This document shows, piece by piece, positions 48,668 to 57,436 of a stretch of DNA of 64,000 nucleotides. A program made the translations under genes and the position numbers. Origin of the DNA: JBBRDU01 sp038230335 (GTDB lineage: Bacteria; Verrucomicrobiota; Verrucomicrobiia; Chthoniobacterales; UBA10450). How positions within the stretch are numbered: the first letter of the stretch is position 1; each line of letters starts with the position of its first letter. The DNA lies in assembly GCA_038230335.1 (NCBI GenBank), contig JBBRNL010000002.1:248001-312000 (forward strand), given 5' to 3'. The notes below the pieces were generated by a model. It saw only the letters and a program-made list of their open reading frames with translations. It searched no databases and was not told the origin of the DNA.

Positions 48668-49489
48668 CTAGGTCCGACTGTAGCTGTTTACGCGACGAAT
48701 CCAACCGGATAGCCACCGAGATTCGTGGCGGCTGGGCGGAGCATTATGGACACGGCGGGTGAGAACCGCTGCGGCTGCCTGCGAAAATTCTCGCACCGGA
48801 TCGGCCTTGCCACTTTGCATCTGTTCCAAGACCTGCAACAAACCCCAGCCTTGATCCGCGTAACGCTCCGTCGGGAGGGCACCTTCGCCCTTAAAGTTCA
48901 CATAATCGATCAGCCCGTAGCATCCCGAAGGAGAAGCGGCCAGCTGCTGAAAACGTTCCTGCACTTGATTGCGATTGGATGATGATGTTTGGGCGAGCAT
49001 TTTAGGAAGCGCAGCGTCCAGTCTGTTTACCATGAACTGGGTCTGAAGGTCCACCGTATCCGCCAAAAACTGACGCAACTCCTTCATCTCGGGCGTCTGC
49101 TGCGCGGCCAGAAACTCCGCACGTGACCTCCAAAGGCAATGCTTTTCTGGCCCGATTAGCATTTTCGGGAGTTTCGCGCCCCGTCCTGAGAGAAATGCGA
49201 CCAGTTGGGGGAAGCTTTCTTCGAACGGGCCTTTTTGACCGGCTACGTACCAGATGAAGTGGCCGATTCCGAGGGAGGCAAAATCTTCTCCGGCGTTCCA
49301 AGAGGTCAGCCCGGAGACGGTCCCGTTGCACTCATTTTGCCATATTTTGTGTCCAATCCGCTGCCCGTCCCGAGGCGACAGATTGATCGCGGCCGGCGCG
49401 ATTGAGCTGGCGAGGAACCAAAAAAGGGGGGCGGCAAAGAGGAAGGACAACGCGAAAGGATGTGCTCTTGACGGGTAAACTTTTTCCAT
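48668..49489 (-). CDS. Exported protein of unknown function, possibly cell-wall acting
   Basis: 273 residues. Signal peptide ALSFLFAAPLFWFLASSIAPA. The hallmark is IGHKIWQNECNGTVSGLTSW, then NAGEDFASLGIGHFIWYVAG and FEESFPQLVAFL; I recall this as a conserved exported family of Gammaproteobacteria without known function. The IWxNEcxG glutamate and following Thr/Ser-rich turn recall lysozyme-like active sites, an inference only. Its tight coupling to an L,D-transpeptidase gene points to peptidoglycan. A late segment (NFKGEG, ERYADQGWGLLQVLEQM) is also conserved-looking. Confidence 0.75.
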   Translation of the reverse strand: MEKVYPSRAHPFALSFLFAAPLFWFLASSIAPAAINLSPRDGQRIGHKIWQNECNGTVSGLTSWNAGEDFASLGIGHFIWYVAGQKGPFEESFPQLVAFLSGRGAKLPKMLIGPEKHCLWRSRAEFLAAQQTPEMKELRQFLADTVDLQTQFMVNRLDAALPKMLAQTSSSNRNQVQERFQQLAASPSGCYGLIDYVNFKGEGALPTERYADQGWGLLQVLEQMQSGKADPVREFSQAAAAVLTRRVHNAPPSRHESRWLSGWIRRVNSYSRT

Positions 49490-49549
49490 TAGCGTCGATG
49501 TTCGTGTCCGCCCATGGCTGGGCGCACTGATAATTTAAATCCTGAATTT

Positions 49550-50278
49550 ATGAAATCTTTACTCATCGCGTTGGCTACAGTTTTGCTGGTCTTACCTCTT
49601 TCTGCGCAAGATAAATCAGCGCAGCTGAAGGATCCAAAAGACAAGGTCAGCTATAGCATCGGCCTGAATATTGGGTTCAACCTGAGCAAGCAGAAGGTTC
49701 CGGTGAACCCTGATGCGTTATCCGCCGGAATCAAGGATGCTCTCGCAGGCAAGCCCCAGATGACGGAGAAGGAAGTGAAGGATACAATGACAGCATTCGA
49801 AAAAGATATGGTTGATAAACAAAAGGCGGCAGGTGAAAAGAACGCAGCGGACGGGGCTAAGTTTCTCGAAGAGAATAAAAAGAAGGACGGCGTGAAGGCG
49901 ACCGCGAGCGGTCTGCAATACAAATCGCTTAAAGAGGGGTCGGGAGCGCAACCCAAGGCGTCTGACACGGTCACGGTGAACTACCGCGGGACCCTCATGG
50001 ACGGCACTGAATTCGACAGCTCATACAAACGCGGCGAGCCAGCCACGTTCCCGCTCAACGGCGTGATCAAGGGCTGGACGGAAGGCCTGCAGTTGATGAA
50101 GAAAGGCTCCAAGTATCAATTTACCATCCCGGCAAGTCTCGCTTACGGCGAGCGCTCACCGGGCGCGGGCATTCCGCCAAACTCGACGCTGATTTTCGAG
50201 GTCGAACTGCTGGACATCAAGGGAGGCGCCGACCCGTCGGCCTCTGCCTCGCAAGCGCCTTCTGCGTCGCCCAAATAA
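49550..50278 (+). CDS. FKBP-type peptidyl-prolyl isomerase (FkpA/Mip-like)
   Basis: 242 residues from ATG 49550. Signal peptide SLLIALATVLLVLPLSAQ. An N-terminal helical dimerisation domain (about 25-115: KDKVSYSIGLNIGFNLSKQ, MTAFEKDMVDKQKAAGEKNA) precedes a complete FKBP domain (VTVNYRGTLMDGTEFDSSY, GWTEGLQLMKKGSKYQFTIP, LAYGERSPGAGIPPNSTLIF). It assists folding in the periplasm. The tail is Ser/Ala/Pro-rich. The ATG follows AATTT without a Shine-Dalgarno motif. Confidence 0.94.
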   Translation: MKSLLIALATVLLVLPLSAQDKSAQLKDPKDKVSYSIGLNIGFNLSKQKVPVNPDALSAGIKDALAGKPQMTEKEVKDTMTAFEKDMVDKQKAAGEKNAADGAKFLEENKKKDGVKATASGLQYKSLKEGSGAQPKASDTVTVNYRGTLMDGTEFDSSYKRGEPATFPLNGVIKGWTEGLQLMKKGSKYQFTIPASLAYGERSPGAGIPPNSTLIFEVELLDIKGGADPSASASQAPSASPK

Positions 50279-50360
50279 GCGACAGCAGATTCGTCATGCA
50301 CTTGACCGAGCAAATCGGTCGGTCGATCCCGACGACTTGCTGAAGAGGCACTTTCAGCGC

Positions 50361-50723
50361 CTACTTCGCGCTGACGGCTGATTCCCAGTCGAAGCGCGGG
50401 GCGTCGCCCCATAAATCTTCCAGACTGTAGAAGGGGCGTTTCTCACGGTGGAAGATATGGACGACCACCTGGAAATAATCCAGGACGATCCACTGGCTCG
50501 TGGGAAGGCCGTCCATCGCTACCGCCTTGATCTTGTGCTCCTTCTTCAGTCGGGCTTCTATTTCTCCGGCGATCGCCTTGAGCTGTGGCTCGGACGTGGC
50601 CGAGCAGATGACGAAAAAGTCGGTAAAGGTCGAAATCCCGCGGAGATCGAGCACGACGATGTCTTCGGCCTTCTTATCTGAGGCAAGCTCGGCGCACTTT
50701 GTGGCTAGTTCCTCGGCAGTTAT
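50361..50723 (-). CDS. rsfS: Ribosomal silencing factor RsfS; start codon non-standard or uncertain
   Basis: The conserved body is VVLDLRGISTFTDFFVICSA, QLKAIAGEIEARLK and DYFQVVVHIFHREKRPFYSLEDLWGDA. RsfS binds L14 and blocks subunit joining in stationary phase. The family's first helix is encoded upstream in the same frame (ITAEELATKCAELASDKKAE), but no ATG, GTG or TTG precedes it. The frame first meets a GTG at 50654, which would delete that helix (97 residues). An ATA at 50723 overlapping the nadD stop would give 120 residues, a normal length. Either a rare ATA start or a sequence error is likely. It lies downstream of nadD, a common pairing. Confidence 0.85.
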   Translation of the reverse strand: MTAEELATKCAELASDKKAEDIVVLDLRGISTFTDFFVICSATSEPQLKAIAGEIEARLKKEHKIKAVAMDGLPTSQWIVLDYFQVVVHIFHREKRPFYSLEDLWGDAPRFDWESAVSAK

Positions 50724-51286
50724 TTCCCTGGCTCCCGGTAAAGATTTTCCTGGCGAATGATTTCTTCCACTGCTGCGGGTACGAGATAACGAATTGAGTG
50801 GCCCGACGCAACCCTCTTTCTTATGTCCGTGCCCGATATGTCGATTTTGCGACGCACCGTCAAATAGGGATGCCCGGGTGCGTTTCCTTTGCGATCGAGC
50901 ACGACGAAGTCGACAATCTCCCGCAGTTCGGGGAAACGATGCCAGCGGCTCAGTCCTTCGATATTATCCTCGCCCAGCAGATAGTAGAAGGTTGCATCGC
51001 CTTCCCGTTGCCGAATTTGTTCCACCGTATCGAACGTGTAAGAAGGTGGGGCCCGCCGTAAATCGCAATCGTCGGCCACAAACGTCGGGTCTCCTTCGAT
51101 GGCGGTACGAAGCATTCGCAGTCGCGCCTCCGCGGCCGCGGAAGGCGGGCCCTTGAAAGGTGATACGGCCGCCGGGACGAAGATCACCTTTTCGAGCGCG
51201 AGCTGCTCGGACGCCGCGCGAGCCAAAATCAGGTGACCGTGATGAATCGGATCAAAGGTCCCGCCGTAAATGCCGATCTTTCTCAA
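50720..51286 (-). CDS. nadD: Nicotinate-nucleotide adenylyltransferase
   Basis: 188 residues from a TTG at 51286. It adenylates nicotinate mononucleotide in NAD synthesis. GIYGGTFDPIHHGHL is the nucleotidyltransferase HxGH motif, and ISGTDIRKRVASG is the ISSTxxR equivalent. Divergent from nagZ with 77 bases between starts; its stop overlaps the presumed start of rsfS. Confidence 0.95.
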   Translation of the reverse strand: MRKIGIYGGTFDPIHHGHLILARAASEQLALEKVIFVPAAVSPFKGPPSAAAEARLRMLRTAIEGDPTFVADDCDLRRAPPSYTFDTVEQIRQREGDATFYYLLGEDNIEGLSRWHRFPELREIVDFVVLDRKGNAPGHPYLTVRRKIDISGTDIRKRVASGHSIRYLVPAAVEEIIRQENLYREPGK

Positions 51287-51363
51287 GGCAGAACCCGGCG
51301 CGATCGTCGGACCGCGCAGTTTTCGTTTTTCGCAATCAACAACGCCATCTACGTTTCGAACTT

Positions 51364-52548
51364 ATGGAGAGCGATTCAACTGGTCAACTTCTCCTTACTG
51401 GAGTTCCTGGGAAACACCTTGATACGGAGACGGCTGCCATTCTGCGGCGCGTGCAGCCGGGCGGATTTATTCTGTTCGGACGGAATATCGAAAGCGCCCC
51501 GCAATTACGAAAATTAATTGATGACCTGCGCGAGACTTGTGAGGTCGAGCCGATTGTCACGATCGATCAGGAAGGCGGTCGGGTCTCACGACTGCGCCTG
51601 ATCGGGAGCGAGCCGCCCAATGCGCAGGAACTGCGCGAGAAAGCCGATATTGGGTTGATCGCGAAGCATGGCGATATCACCGGCCGATTGTTGCGGCTTT
51701 TCGGGTTCAATCTCGATCTCTGTCCGGTCCTTGATATTTCGTTTGATGATGAGGCCGATAATTCACTGCGCGGCCGGTGTTACGGAAAGAATGTGGAAGA
51801 GGTTGTGCGCAACGCCGCCGCCTTCAACGACGCGATGCGAGCACAAGGCATCGCCAGTTGCGGCAAACACTTCCCGGGATATTCGGCTGCGACCATCGAC
51901 GCGCATCATGAACTTCCTAGAATCGAGCGAACGCGGGAGCAACTCAATGGCGAGGAGCTGGCCGTCTTTCGCGCATTCATCGGCGGGGGTGATTCACCGA
52001 ACCGCCTTGCATCTGTGCGTGATGAGGCGTCCATCGAGGGGATTGAGGTCAATCGCTCCTACCCGAATGCGGTCGACAGCATGATGATTTGTCACGGCTG
52101 GTATCCGTCTCTGGAGGAGAAAAAACTGGCCGCCTCGTTATCGCCGCGTGTGGTGACCGGGCTGCTCCGCGAGGAGCTTGGCTTCACTGGATTGGTTATG
52201 ACCGATGATCTCGACATGGGCGCAATCCTGAATGAGTACGGCTTGGACGATACGATTCGCCGCGCGGTCGCGGCCGGCAACGATCTCGCCATGATTTGTC
52301 ATCGGCTACCGGCGGTCGAACAAGCGCATCAAGTGCTGCGAACGTTGCCGGCGGATCACTTGGATGGCCCACTGGCGAGGATTGCTGATTTCAAAAAGAG
52401 AATGGCGCCGCCAGACAGTTTTTCCGAAGAGGCCTTTCGCGCGATCGATCAGGAGGTTTGGGATCTTCGCGTGGCCGTGCTGGGCCCGGAACGCGCCGCT
52501 CTCCGGAGCGCGGAAGACGGCAAGCGTTCGCCGGTTGAGATCTACTGA
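51364..52548 (+). CDS. nagZ: Beta-N-acetylhexosaminidase NagZ-like (GH3) with a repeat-encoded insert
   Basis: 394 residues. GH3 landmarks: TIDQEGGRVSRLR, CPVLDISFD, GKHFPGYSAATIDAHHELP near 169-181 (the Asp-His pair of NagZ) and MTDDLDMGA near 278 with the nucleophile aspartate. NagZ removes GlcNAc from muropeptides during cell-wall recycling. Residues ~207-235 (GGGDSPNRLASVRDEASIEG, then IEVNRSYPN) have no counterpart in E. coli NagZ, where the flanks FxxLI and DxIMxxHxxY are adjacent; this stretch coincides with a palindromic DNA repeat. No signal peptide, as expected for a cytoplasmic NagZ. Confidence 0.92.
   Translation: MESDSTGQLLLTGVPGKHLDTETAAILRRVQPGGFILFGRNIESAPQLRKLIDDLRETCEVEPIVTIDQEGGRVSRLRLIGSEPPNAQELREKADIGLIAKHGDITGRLLRLFGFNLDLCPVLDISFDDEADNSLRGRCYGKNVEEVVRNAAAFNDAMRAQGIASCGKHFPGYSAATIDAHHELPRIERTREQLNGEELAVFRAFIGGGDSPNRLASVRDEASIEGIEVNRSYPNAVDSMMICHGWYPSLEEKKLAASLSPRVVTGLLREELGFTGLVMTDDLDMGAILNEYGLDDTIRRAVAAGNDLAMICHRLPAVEQAHQVLRTLPADHLDGPLARIADFKKRMAPPDSFSEEAFRAIDQEVWDLRVAVLGPERAALRSAEDGKRSPVEIY
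51982..52068. repeat. Composite palindromic repeat, copy B, in frame inside nagZ
   Basis: 87 bases (29 codons). It contains GGTGATTCACC (51988-51998) followed by GAACCGCC, and GATTGAGGTCAATC (52041-52054) followed by GCTCCTACC. The second block nearly matches GATGGAGGTCAATCGTCCC at 63.79 kb and the first resembles the GGTTCAGTGAACCGCC block at 43.16 kb. Confidence 0.6.
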
Positions 52549-55097
52549 TTGCGCGCCGTCGTCGGGCGGGCCCTGAGAATGATATCGCGGCCGACCAGAT
52601 AGAGAAGAACGCAAAGGACGAGGAAGGGAAGCGTGGCGAGTAAATCGGCGTTGGGGCCGTGGAAGAATGGATTTTTTTCGGTGGACCAATCTTCGATTCG
52701 CCTGCTTACGTCGACCAGGCTTGGAACGCCGGCCATAAAAGCGATTACGATTCCAGCCAGCGCGCCGCCCGCGATATAGCCGGAGGCGAGCAAGACGCCA
52801 TGACTCTTGTCGCCCTCCGCCATTTGCTCGGTTTCAGAGAGGTTTTTGTGCCGGAATTTCACGCGCAGGTATCGATCAACCAGCCAGCGAACCATGCCGC
52901 CGATGAAAATCGGGCTGGAAGAGGAGAGCGGAAGATAGACCCCGACAGCGAAAGCGAGAGATGGAATGCCGCTCATCTCGAGCACGATTGCGATCATCAC
53001 ACCGAGCAAAACGAGGGCCCAGGGAAGCTTGCGGCTGAGGATGCCCTTGATGATGTATGACATCAATGTGGCTTTGGGAGCGTCGAACTTGGCCACGGCC
53101 GATCCATCTGGACGCGTTTTGTGCGTTCCGTTGATGCCGGGATCGACCAGATAAATGGGCGTGCCGTCGTCATTCACGAGAAAGCGCTGGGCCGGTCCGC
53201 CGTTCGGATCGAGGTGTTGCCAAACCTTGTAGGTGTTCTGATCCGACCTGGCTTGTGGCCCGGTGAGCTTTTCGGCGCGGCCCAGTTCCTTCGGGTCAGC
53301 GTGCAAGTTCGGCGGGAAATTTCTTTCCAATCGATAGGCCACATTTTCATCACTGCCGACGAGGTACTCGCCGGAGTTCAATCCCGCGACGGGCTGGCTC
53401 GAGCCCACCTTGAGCAAACGGAACGTCGCGTCACCGGGCGGCCGCACCTTTTCATCGAAAGGCTGCAAAGGCACGCCGGCCGGCGCGGGCATCTTGGATG
53501 TCACGGCCGAAAACGAGTTAACCGGCACATAGACGGTGGAGGAATCGTTCAATTTGAGCAGGATGGGACCAAGCGCCAAAGCGGAGGCGAGTGCGCCGGC
53601 CAGAATGGCAATCTGTTGATACTTCGGCGTCGAGCCGACAAGAAATCCGGTCTTCAAATCCTGCGAAGTGGTTCCTCCGTTGGAAGCCGCGATGCAAACA
53701 ATGCCGCCGATCGAAAGAGCGGTGACAAAATAGTGCGGACCGGTCCATCCCACGAAGAGGAAGATGAGACACGTCAAAAGAAGAGTCGCGACTGTCATCC
53801 CGGAGATGGGGTTGGAGGACGATCCAATTTCGCCGGTCAGCCGCGATGAGACGGTGACGAACAGAAACCCGAAGGCGACGATGAGGAAGGCCCCGAGGAG
53901 ATTCCATTGCAGGTTCAACTGCGGGGCCGCCATCATGATGACGATAAGGGCAACGCATCCGCCAATGACCAGGCGCATGGATAAGTCCTGATCAGTCCGC
54001 GGAGCATTTGAAGTGGCGGCGTGATCCTTTCGAAGATCGGCCAGCCCACCGCGCAATCCGTGCCATATGGTGGGCAACGACCTCAGGAGACTGATAATAC
54101 CGCCGGCCGCGACGGCCCCCGCGCCAATGTACAAGATGTAGGCGCTGCGAATATCGTTCGGACTCATGTCGCTGATCGGCATGGCGCCCGGAGCAATCAC
54201 ACCGGTGGTGTGTTCGCCAAAAAATTTAATCGCCGGAATCAAAACGAGATACGCCAGCACGCCGCCTGCGCACATGATTGAGGCGATGCGCGGACCGATG
54301 ATGTAACCCACGCCGAGCAACGCCGGCGATATTTCGGCCGAGATAGAGCCTGCTTTGAACGGCGCCGCGAAAACCTTCTCGGGCGTGTCCCGCCACAGTT
54401 TGAAGGCGCCCATGGCGGCTTGATACAGAAAACCGATCCCGAAACCGGAGAAAATGACTTTGCCCCCTCCGGCGGTTTCATCTTCTTCGATAGGTTGGCC
54501 GGCACTTGTTTGCCTTTGGCCCGCCGCAGCGATGGATTCTTTCGAAGCCGATGCCTTCAAAACCTCAGCGCATGCAGTTCCCTCTGGGTACTTGAGAAGG
54601 CCGTGCTGATCGACGATCAAGGCGCGCCGCAAAGGAATCATCATCAGAATACCGAGTAATCCGCCGAGGATGGCGACAAGCATCACACGGGTAATCTCCA
54701 GGTCGAAACCCAGAATCATAATGGCCGGCATCGTGACCCCGAGCCCGAATGCAATCGATTCGCCCGCTGAGCCCGCCGTCTGCACGATATTGTTTTCCAA
54801 AACGTTCGCGTCGCGCATGCCAAACTTGGAGAGCAGGCGAAAAATCGTGATGGAGATGACGGCCACCGGAATGGAAGCGCTCACCGTGAGTCCCACCTTA
54901 AGAACCAGGTATAGCGAGGAGGCTCCAAAGACGATGCCAAGCAGCGTCCCAACGATCAGTGGCAGGATCGTTAATTCGGGCAGATGGACCGAGGCCGGAA
55001 TGTAGGGCCGAAAGGATGCGGCCAGCGGGTTCGTCGTTCGTGTCCCCACGATGTCCGGAAATTCGTTGGGCGGATTCGCAGGATCGACGGTCGCCAT
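52542..55097 (-). CDS. OPT-family oligopeptide transporter
   Basis: 851 residues with about 14-16 membrane segments. The OPT family moves peptides or metal-chelates by cation coupling. Early landmarks: ELTILPLIVGTLLGIVFGAS, ENNIVQTAGSAGESIAFG and YPEGTACAEVLKA. A soluble ~150-residue loop lies at about 545-690 (KMPAPAGVPLQPFDEK ... YLVDPGINGTHKTRPDG); similar loops occur in bacterial OPT proteins of this subgroup as I recall. Its 3' end overlaps nagZ's 3' end by 7 bases (convergent). Confidence 0.93.
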   Translation of the reverse strand: MATVDPANPPNEFPDIVGTRTTNPLAASFRPYIPASVHLPELTILPLIVGTLLGIVFGASSLYLVLKVGLTVSASIPVAVISITIFRLLSKFGMRDANVLENNIVQTAGSAGESIAFGLGVTMPAIMILGFDLEITRVMLVAILGGLLGILMMIPLRRALIVDQHGLLKYPEGTACAEVLKASASKESIAAAGQRQTSAGQPIEEDETAGGGKVIFSGFGIGFLYQAAMGAFKLWRDTPEKVFAAPFKAGSISAEISPALLGVGYIIGPRIASIMCAGGVLAYLVLIPAIKFFGEHTTGVIAPGAMPISDMSPNDIRSAYILYIGAGAVAAGGIISLLRSLPTIWHGLRGGLADLRKDHAATSNAPRTDQDLSMRLVIGGCVALIVIMMAAPQLNLQWNLLGAFLIVAFGFLFVTVSSRLTGEIGSSSNPISGMTVATLLLTCLIFLFVGWTGPHYFVTALSIGGIVCIAASNGGTTSQDLKTGFLVGSTPKYQQIAILAGALASALALGPILLKLNDSSTVYVPVNSFSAVTSKMPAPAGVPLQPFDEKVRPPGDATFRLLKVGSSQPVAGLNSGEYLVGSDENVAYRLERNFPPNLHADPKELGRAEKLTGPQARSDQNTYKVWQHLDPNGGPAQRFLVNDDGTPIYLVDPGINGTHKTRPDGSAVAKFDAPKATLMSYIIKGILSRKLPWALVLLGVMIAIVLEMSGIPSLAFAVGVYLPLSSSSPIFIGGMVRWLVDRYLRVKFRHKNLSETEQMAEGDKSHGVLLASGYIAGGALAGIVIAFMAGVPSLVDVSRRIEDWSTEKNPFFHGPNADLLATLPFLVLCVLLYLVGRDIILRARPTTARNQ

Positions 55098-55247
55098 GAG
55101 TCAGACAGTTTAGAAACTCCGCTCAAAGTGCAAGCTGCTTCTGCGGGGATCAGGGGATTTCAACCTTACAGGCGGGCGTGGGGGAATCGCTCCGTCACAA
55201 CTTTCAAACATCGAAGCGATTGACGGCGCTGGGCTGTACCAATAACT

Positions 55248-55967
55248 TTGCGACCCGTGCACGCAGATTTGGAACAACTGCTGATTCTGCAGGATCGAGA
55301 GCAAAAGATCCGGCAGATTCAGAATGAGATAAAAACTCTGCCCTTGCAGCGTAAGAGTCTCGAGGCGCAGTTGGCTGGGAGTCAGGCGGGCGTCGAAGCG
55401 CTCAAACACAGAGTGCGCCAGGTGGAGGTGGACCGGAAGAAACTGGAGTTGGACGCCGGCACGCGCACGGACACGATCGCGAAGCTGCGGACGCAACAAT
55501 ATGAGACGCGCAAGAACGACGAGTTCCAGGCCATGGGGAATGAAATCAAACGCTACGAAACCGAGATTCAAAAGATCGAAGATGGCGAGCTCGAGCTGAT
55601 GGATCAGACCGACAAGCTCAAGGTCGAGTTGGGTGCAGAGGAAAAGAAGGCAGCCCTTACGTCGGACTCAGTCGCCCGGCAGATGAAAGACCTGGATGCC
55701 AAAGGGCAGGCGCTCGATGCGCGTTTGCAGGAGTTAACCAGGGAGCGCGATGAAATCGCTTCCAGGATCGACGAAGATATTCTCGACCGCTTTCAACGGC
55801 TTTTTGCGAGCAAGGGCGACGCTGCCGTTGTCGCGCTGGAACACGATGTTTGCACGGGCTGTCATATGAAGGTGACGACGGCCACCGCCATGCATGTGAA
55901 GAACAGTAAAGAAATCTTTAGCTGCGAGCAGTGCGGACGGATTCTTTACGACGGTTCCGCCGGTTGA
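55248..55967 (+). CDS. Coiled-coil protein with C4 zinc ribbon (COG1579 type)
   Basis: 239 residues from a TTG at 55248 (GTG at 55257 is an alternative). A long antiparallel coiled coil covers about 1-180 (LLILQDREQKIRQIQNEIKT, QQYETRKNDEFQAMGNEIKR). The C-terminus has two CxxC pairs, CTGCHMKV and CEQCGRILY, which should bind zinc. The family is widely conserved, and a chlamydial member has been linked to DNA or pilus functions; the role here is not established. It is divergent from the OPT gene. Confidence 0.88.
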   Translation: MRPVHADLEQLLILQDREQKIRQIQNEIKTLPLQRKSLEAQLAGSQAGVEALKHRVRQVEVDRKKLELDAGTRTDTIAKLRTQQYETRKNDEFQAMGNEIKRYETEIQKIEDGELELMDQTDKLKVELGAEEKKAALTSDSVARQMKDLDAKGQALDARLQELTRERDEIASRIDEDILDRFQRLFASKGDAAVVALEHDVCTGCHMKVTTATAMHVKNSKEIFSCEQCGRILYDGSAG

Positions 55968-56004
55968 TGTGGCAGGGAGGCCGCGCCGCGTCGTCGCTGC
56001 CGTC

Positions 56005-57129
56005 CTAGACGTTGAAGCGAAACTCGATCACGTCGCCATCTTTGACGACGTATTCTTTTCCTTCGATCCGGAGTTTTCCGGCCTCCCGTCCCTTGGCCAT
56101 CGAACCCAGCGCGATCAAGTCGTCGTAGTGAATGGTCTCAGCCGCGATGAATCCTCGTTCGAAATCGGAGTGGATCACGCCGGCTGCCGCCGGGGCTTTG
56201 TCCCCGGCGTGAATGGTCCAGGCGCGCGTCTCCTTTTCACCGGTGGTCAAATACGTGCGCAGGCCAAGTAAGTGGTAGACGGAATGGATCAGTGCGTTCA
56301 CTCCCGTGTCTTCAATGCCCAGTCCGCGAAGATATTCGAGGCCCTCTGCTTCACCCAGGTCGACCAGTTCGCTTTCGATCTGCGCGCTGATGACTACGGC
56401 TTCGGTCCCGAAATGTTGCCGCGCATATTCCTGCACGGCCTTCACGTGTTGCGCGGCCGCGTTCGTGTTATCTCCCGAGCTAATCGCCACCAGGTCCGCT
56501 TCGGCCACATTGCAGGCGAAGAGAGTCGCCTTCGATGTGAGTAGAAAGAAGTCGCGCGAGATCAGTTTTTCTTCAGGCGCCCGTTCCGCCGTGATGGCCG
56601 GCTTTCCGGAATCGAGGTGGGGCAGTAATTTCTCGATCACCGCGTTCTCTGCCTTGGCCGTCTTGGAACCGGCCCGTACTTCCTTTTGCAGACGATCGCG
56701 GCGCTTTTGCAGCGTCGCCAGGTCCGCCAAGACCAGTTCGGTGTTGATCACTTCAATGTCGCGCACCGGGTCGATCGATCCGCTAACGTGGTGGATGTCG
56801 CCGTTTTCGAAACACCGCACGACCTGAACAATCGCGTCGACTTCGCGGATATGACTGAGGAACTGGTTGCCCAGTCCTTCGCCTGCGCTCGCCCCTTTGA
56901 CCAGCCCGGCAATGTCCACAAACTCGATCGCCGTCGCGATGATCTTTTGCGAACCGGAAAGCGCGGACAGTTTGGCCAGGCGCGCGTCCGGCACCGTGAC
57001 GATGCCCAGATTGGGATCGATCGTGCAGAACGGGTAATTGGCCGCCGCCGCCTTGTGTGTGCGCGTCACGGCGTTGAAGAGAGTCGACTTCCCGACATTG
57101 GGTAAACCGACGATTCCAGCGCTCAACAT
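56005..57129 (-). CDS. ychF: Redox/ribosome-associated GTPase/ATPase YchF
   Basis: 374 residues. P-loop GLPNVGKSTLFNAVT at 8-22, DIAGLVKGASAGEGLGNQFL (switch II with characteristic insertion) and CNVAEADL in the place of NKxD, the change that makes YchF/OLA1 prefer ATP. The C-terminal TGS domain ends in GDVIEFRFNV. YchF binds ribosomes and the 26S-like degradation machinery in some organisms; in bacteria it affects oxidative stress. A tRNA gene lies upstream on the same strand. Confidence 0.96.
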   Translation of the reverse strand: MLSAGIVGLPNVGKSTLFNAVTRTHKAAAANYPFCTIDPNLGIVTVPDARLAKLSALSGSQKIIATAIEFVDIAGLVKGASAGEGLGNQFLSHIREVDAIVQVVRCFENGDIHHVSGSIDPVRDIEVINTELVLADLATLQKRRDRLQKEVRAGSKTAKAENAVIEKLLPHLDSGKPAITAERAPEEKLISRDFFLLTSKATLFACNVAEADLVAISSGDNTNAAAQHVKAVQEYARQHFGTEAVVISAQIESELVDLGEAEGLEYLRGLGIEDTGVNALIHSVYHLLGLRTYLTTGEKETRAWTIHAGDKAPAAAGVIHSDFERGFIAAETIHYDDLIALGSMAKGREAGKLRIEGKEYVVKDGDVIEFRFNV

Positions 57130-57273
57130 AGGCGCGGACGGTAGAATGCGGTCGTGATCTGCGCAAATGGAGACGAATTTTGGTAGTTCCGCTCCGCGTA
57201 ATGAATCAGGACGCAGAAGTGGAAGATCATCTCACCCGCCAAAGGCGCAGCGCGCCGTCCTTCCCAAGAAATG

Positions 57274-57347
57274 TCGGGCCGGCGAGATTTGAACTCGCGA
57301 CCTCTTGAACCCCATTCAAGCGCACTACCAAGCTGTGCTACGGCCCG
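57274..57347 (-). tRNA. tRNA-Pro (anticodon GGG)
   Basis: 74 nt on the minus strand without encoded CCA. The acceptor stem CGGGCCG/CGGCCCG is perfect with discriminator A. The D arm is GCACAGCTTGGTAGTGC. The anticodon stem CTTGA/TCAAG is perfect around the loop ATGGGGT, giving anticodon GGG (57311-57313). The T arm is GCGAGTTCAAATCTCGC. It reads CCC and CCU codons. It is upstream of ychF and may share its transcript. Confidence 0.95.
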
Positions 57348-57436
57348 ATCAGAAGGCGAAACTATTCACCTTGCCGGTGTAGATTGCCAAGCAAACTTCT
57401 TTGCCGACATGCCGGCGCGGGAACGCGCTATCTTAG

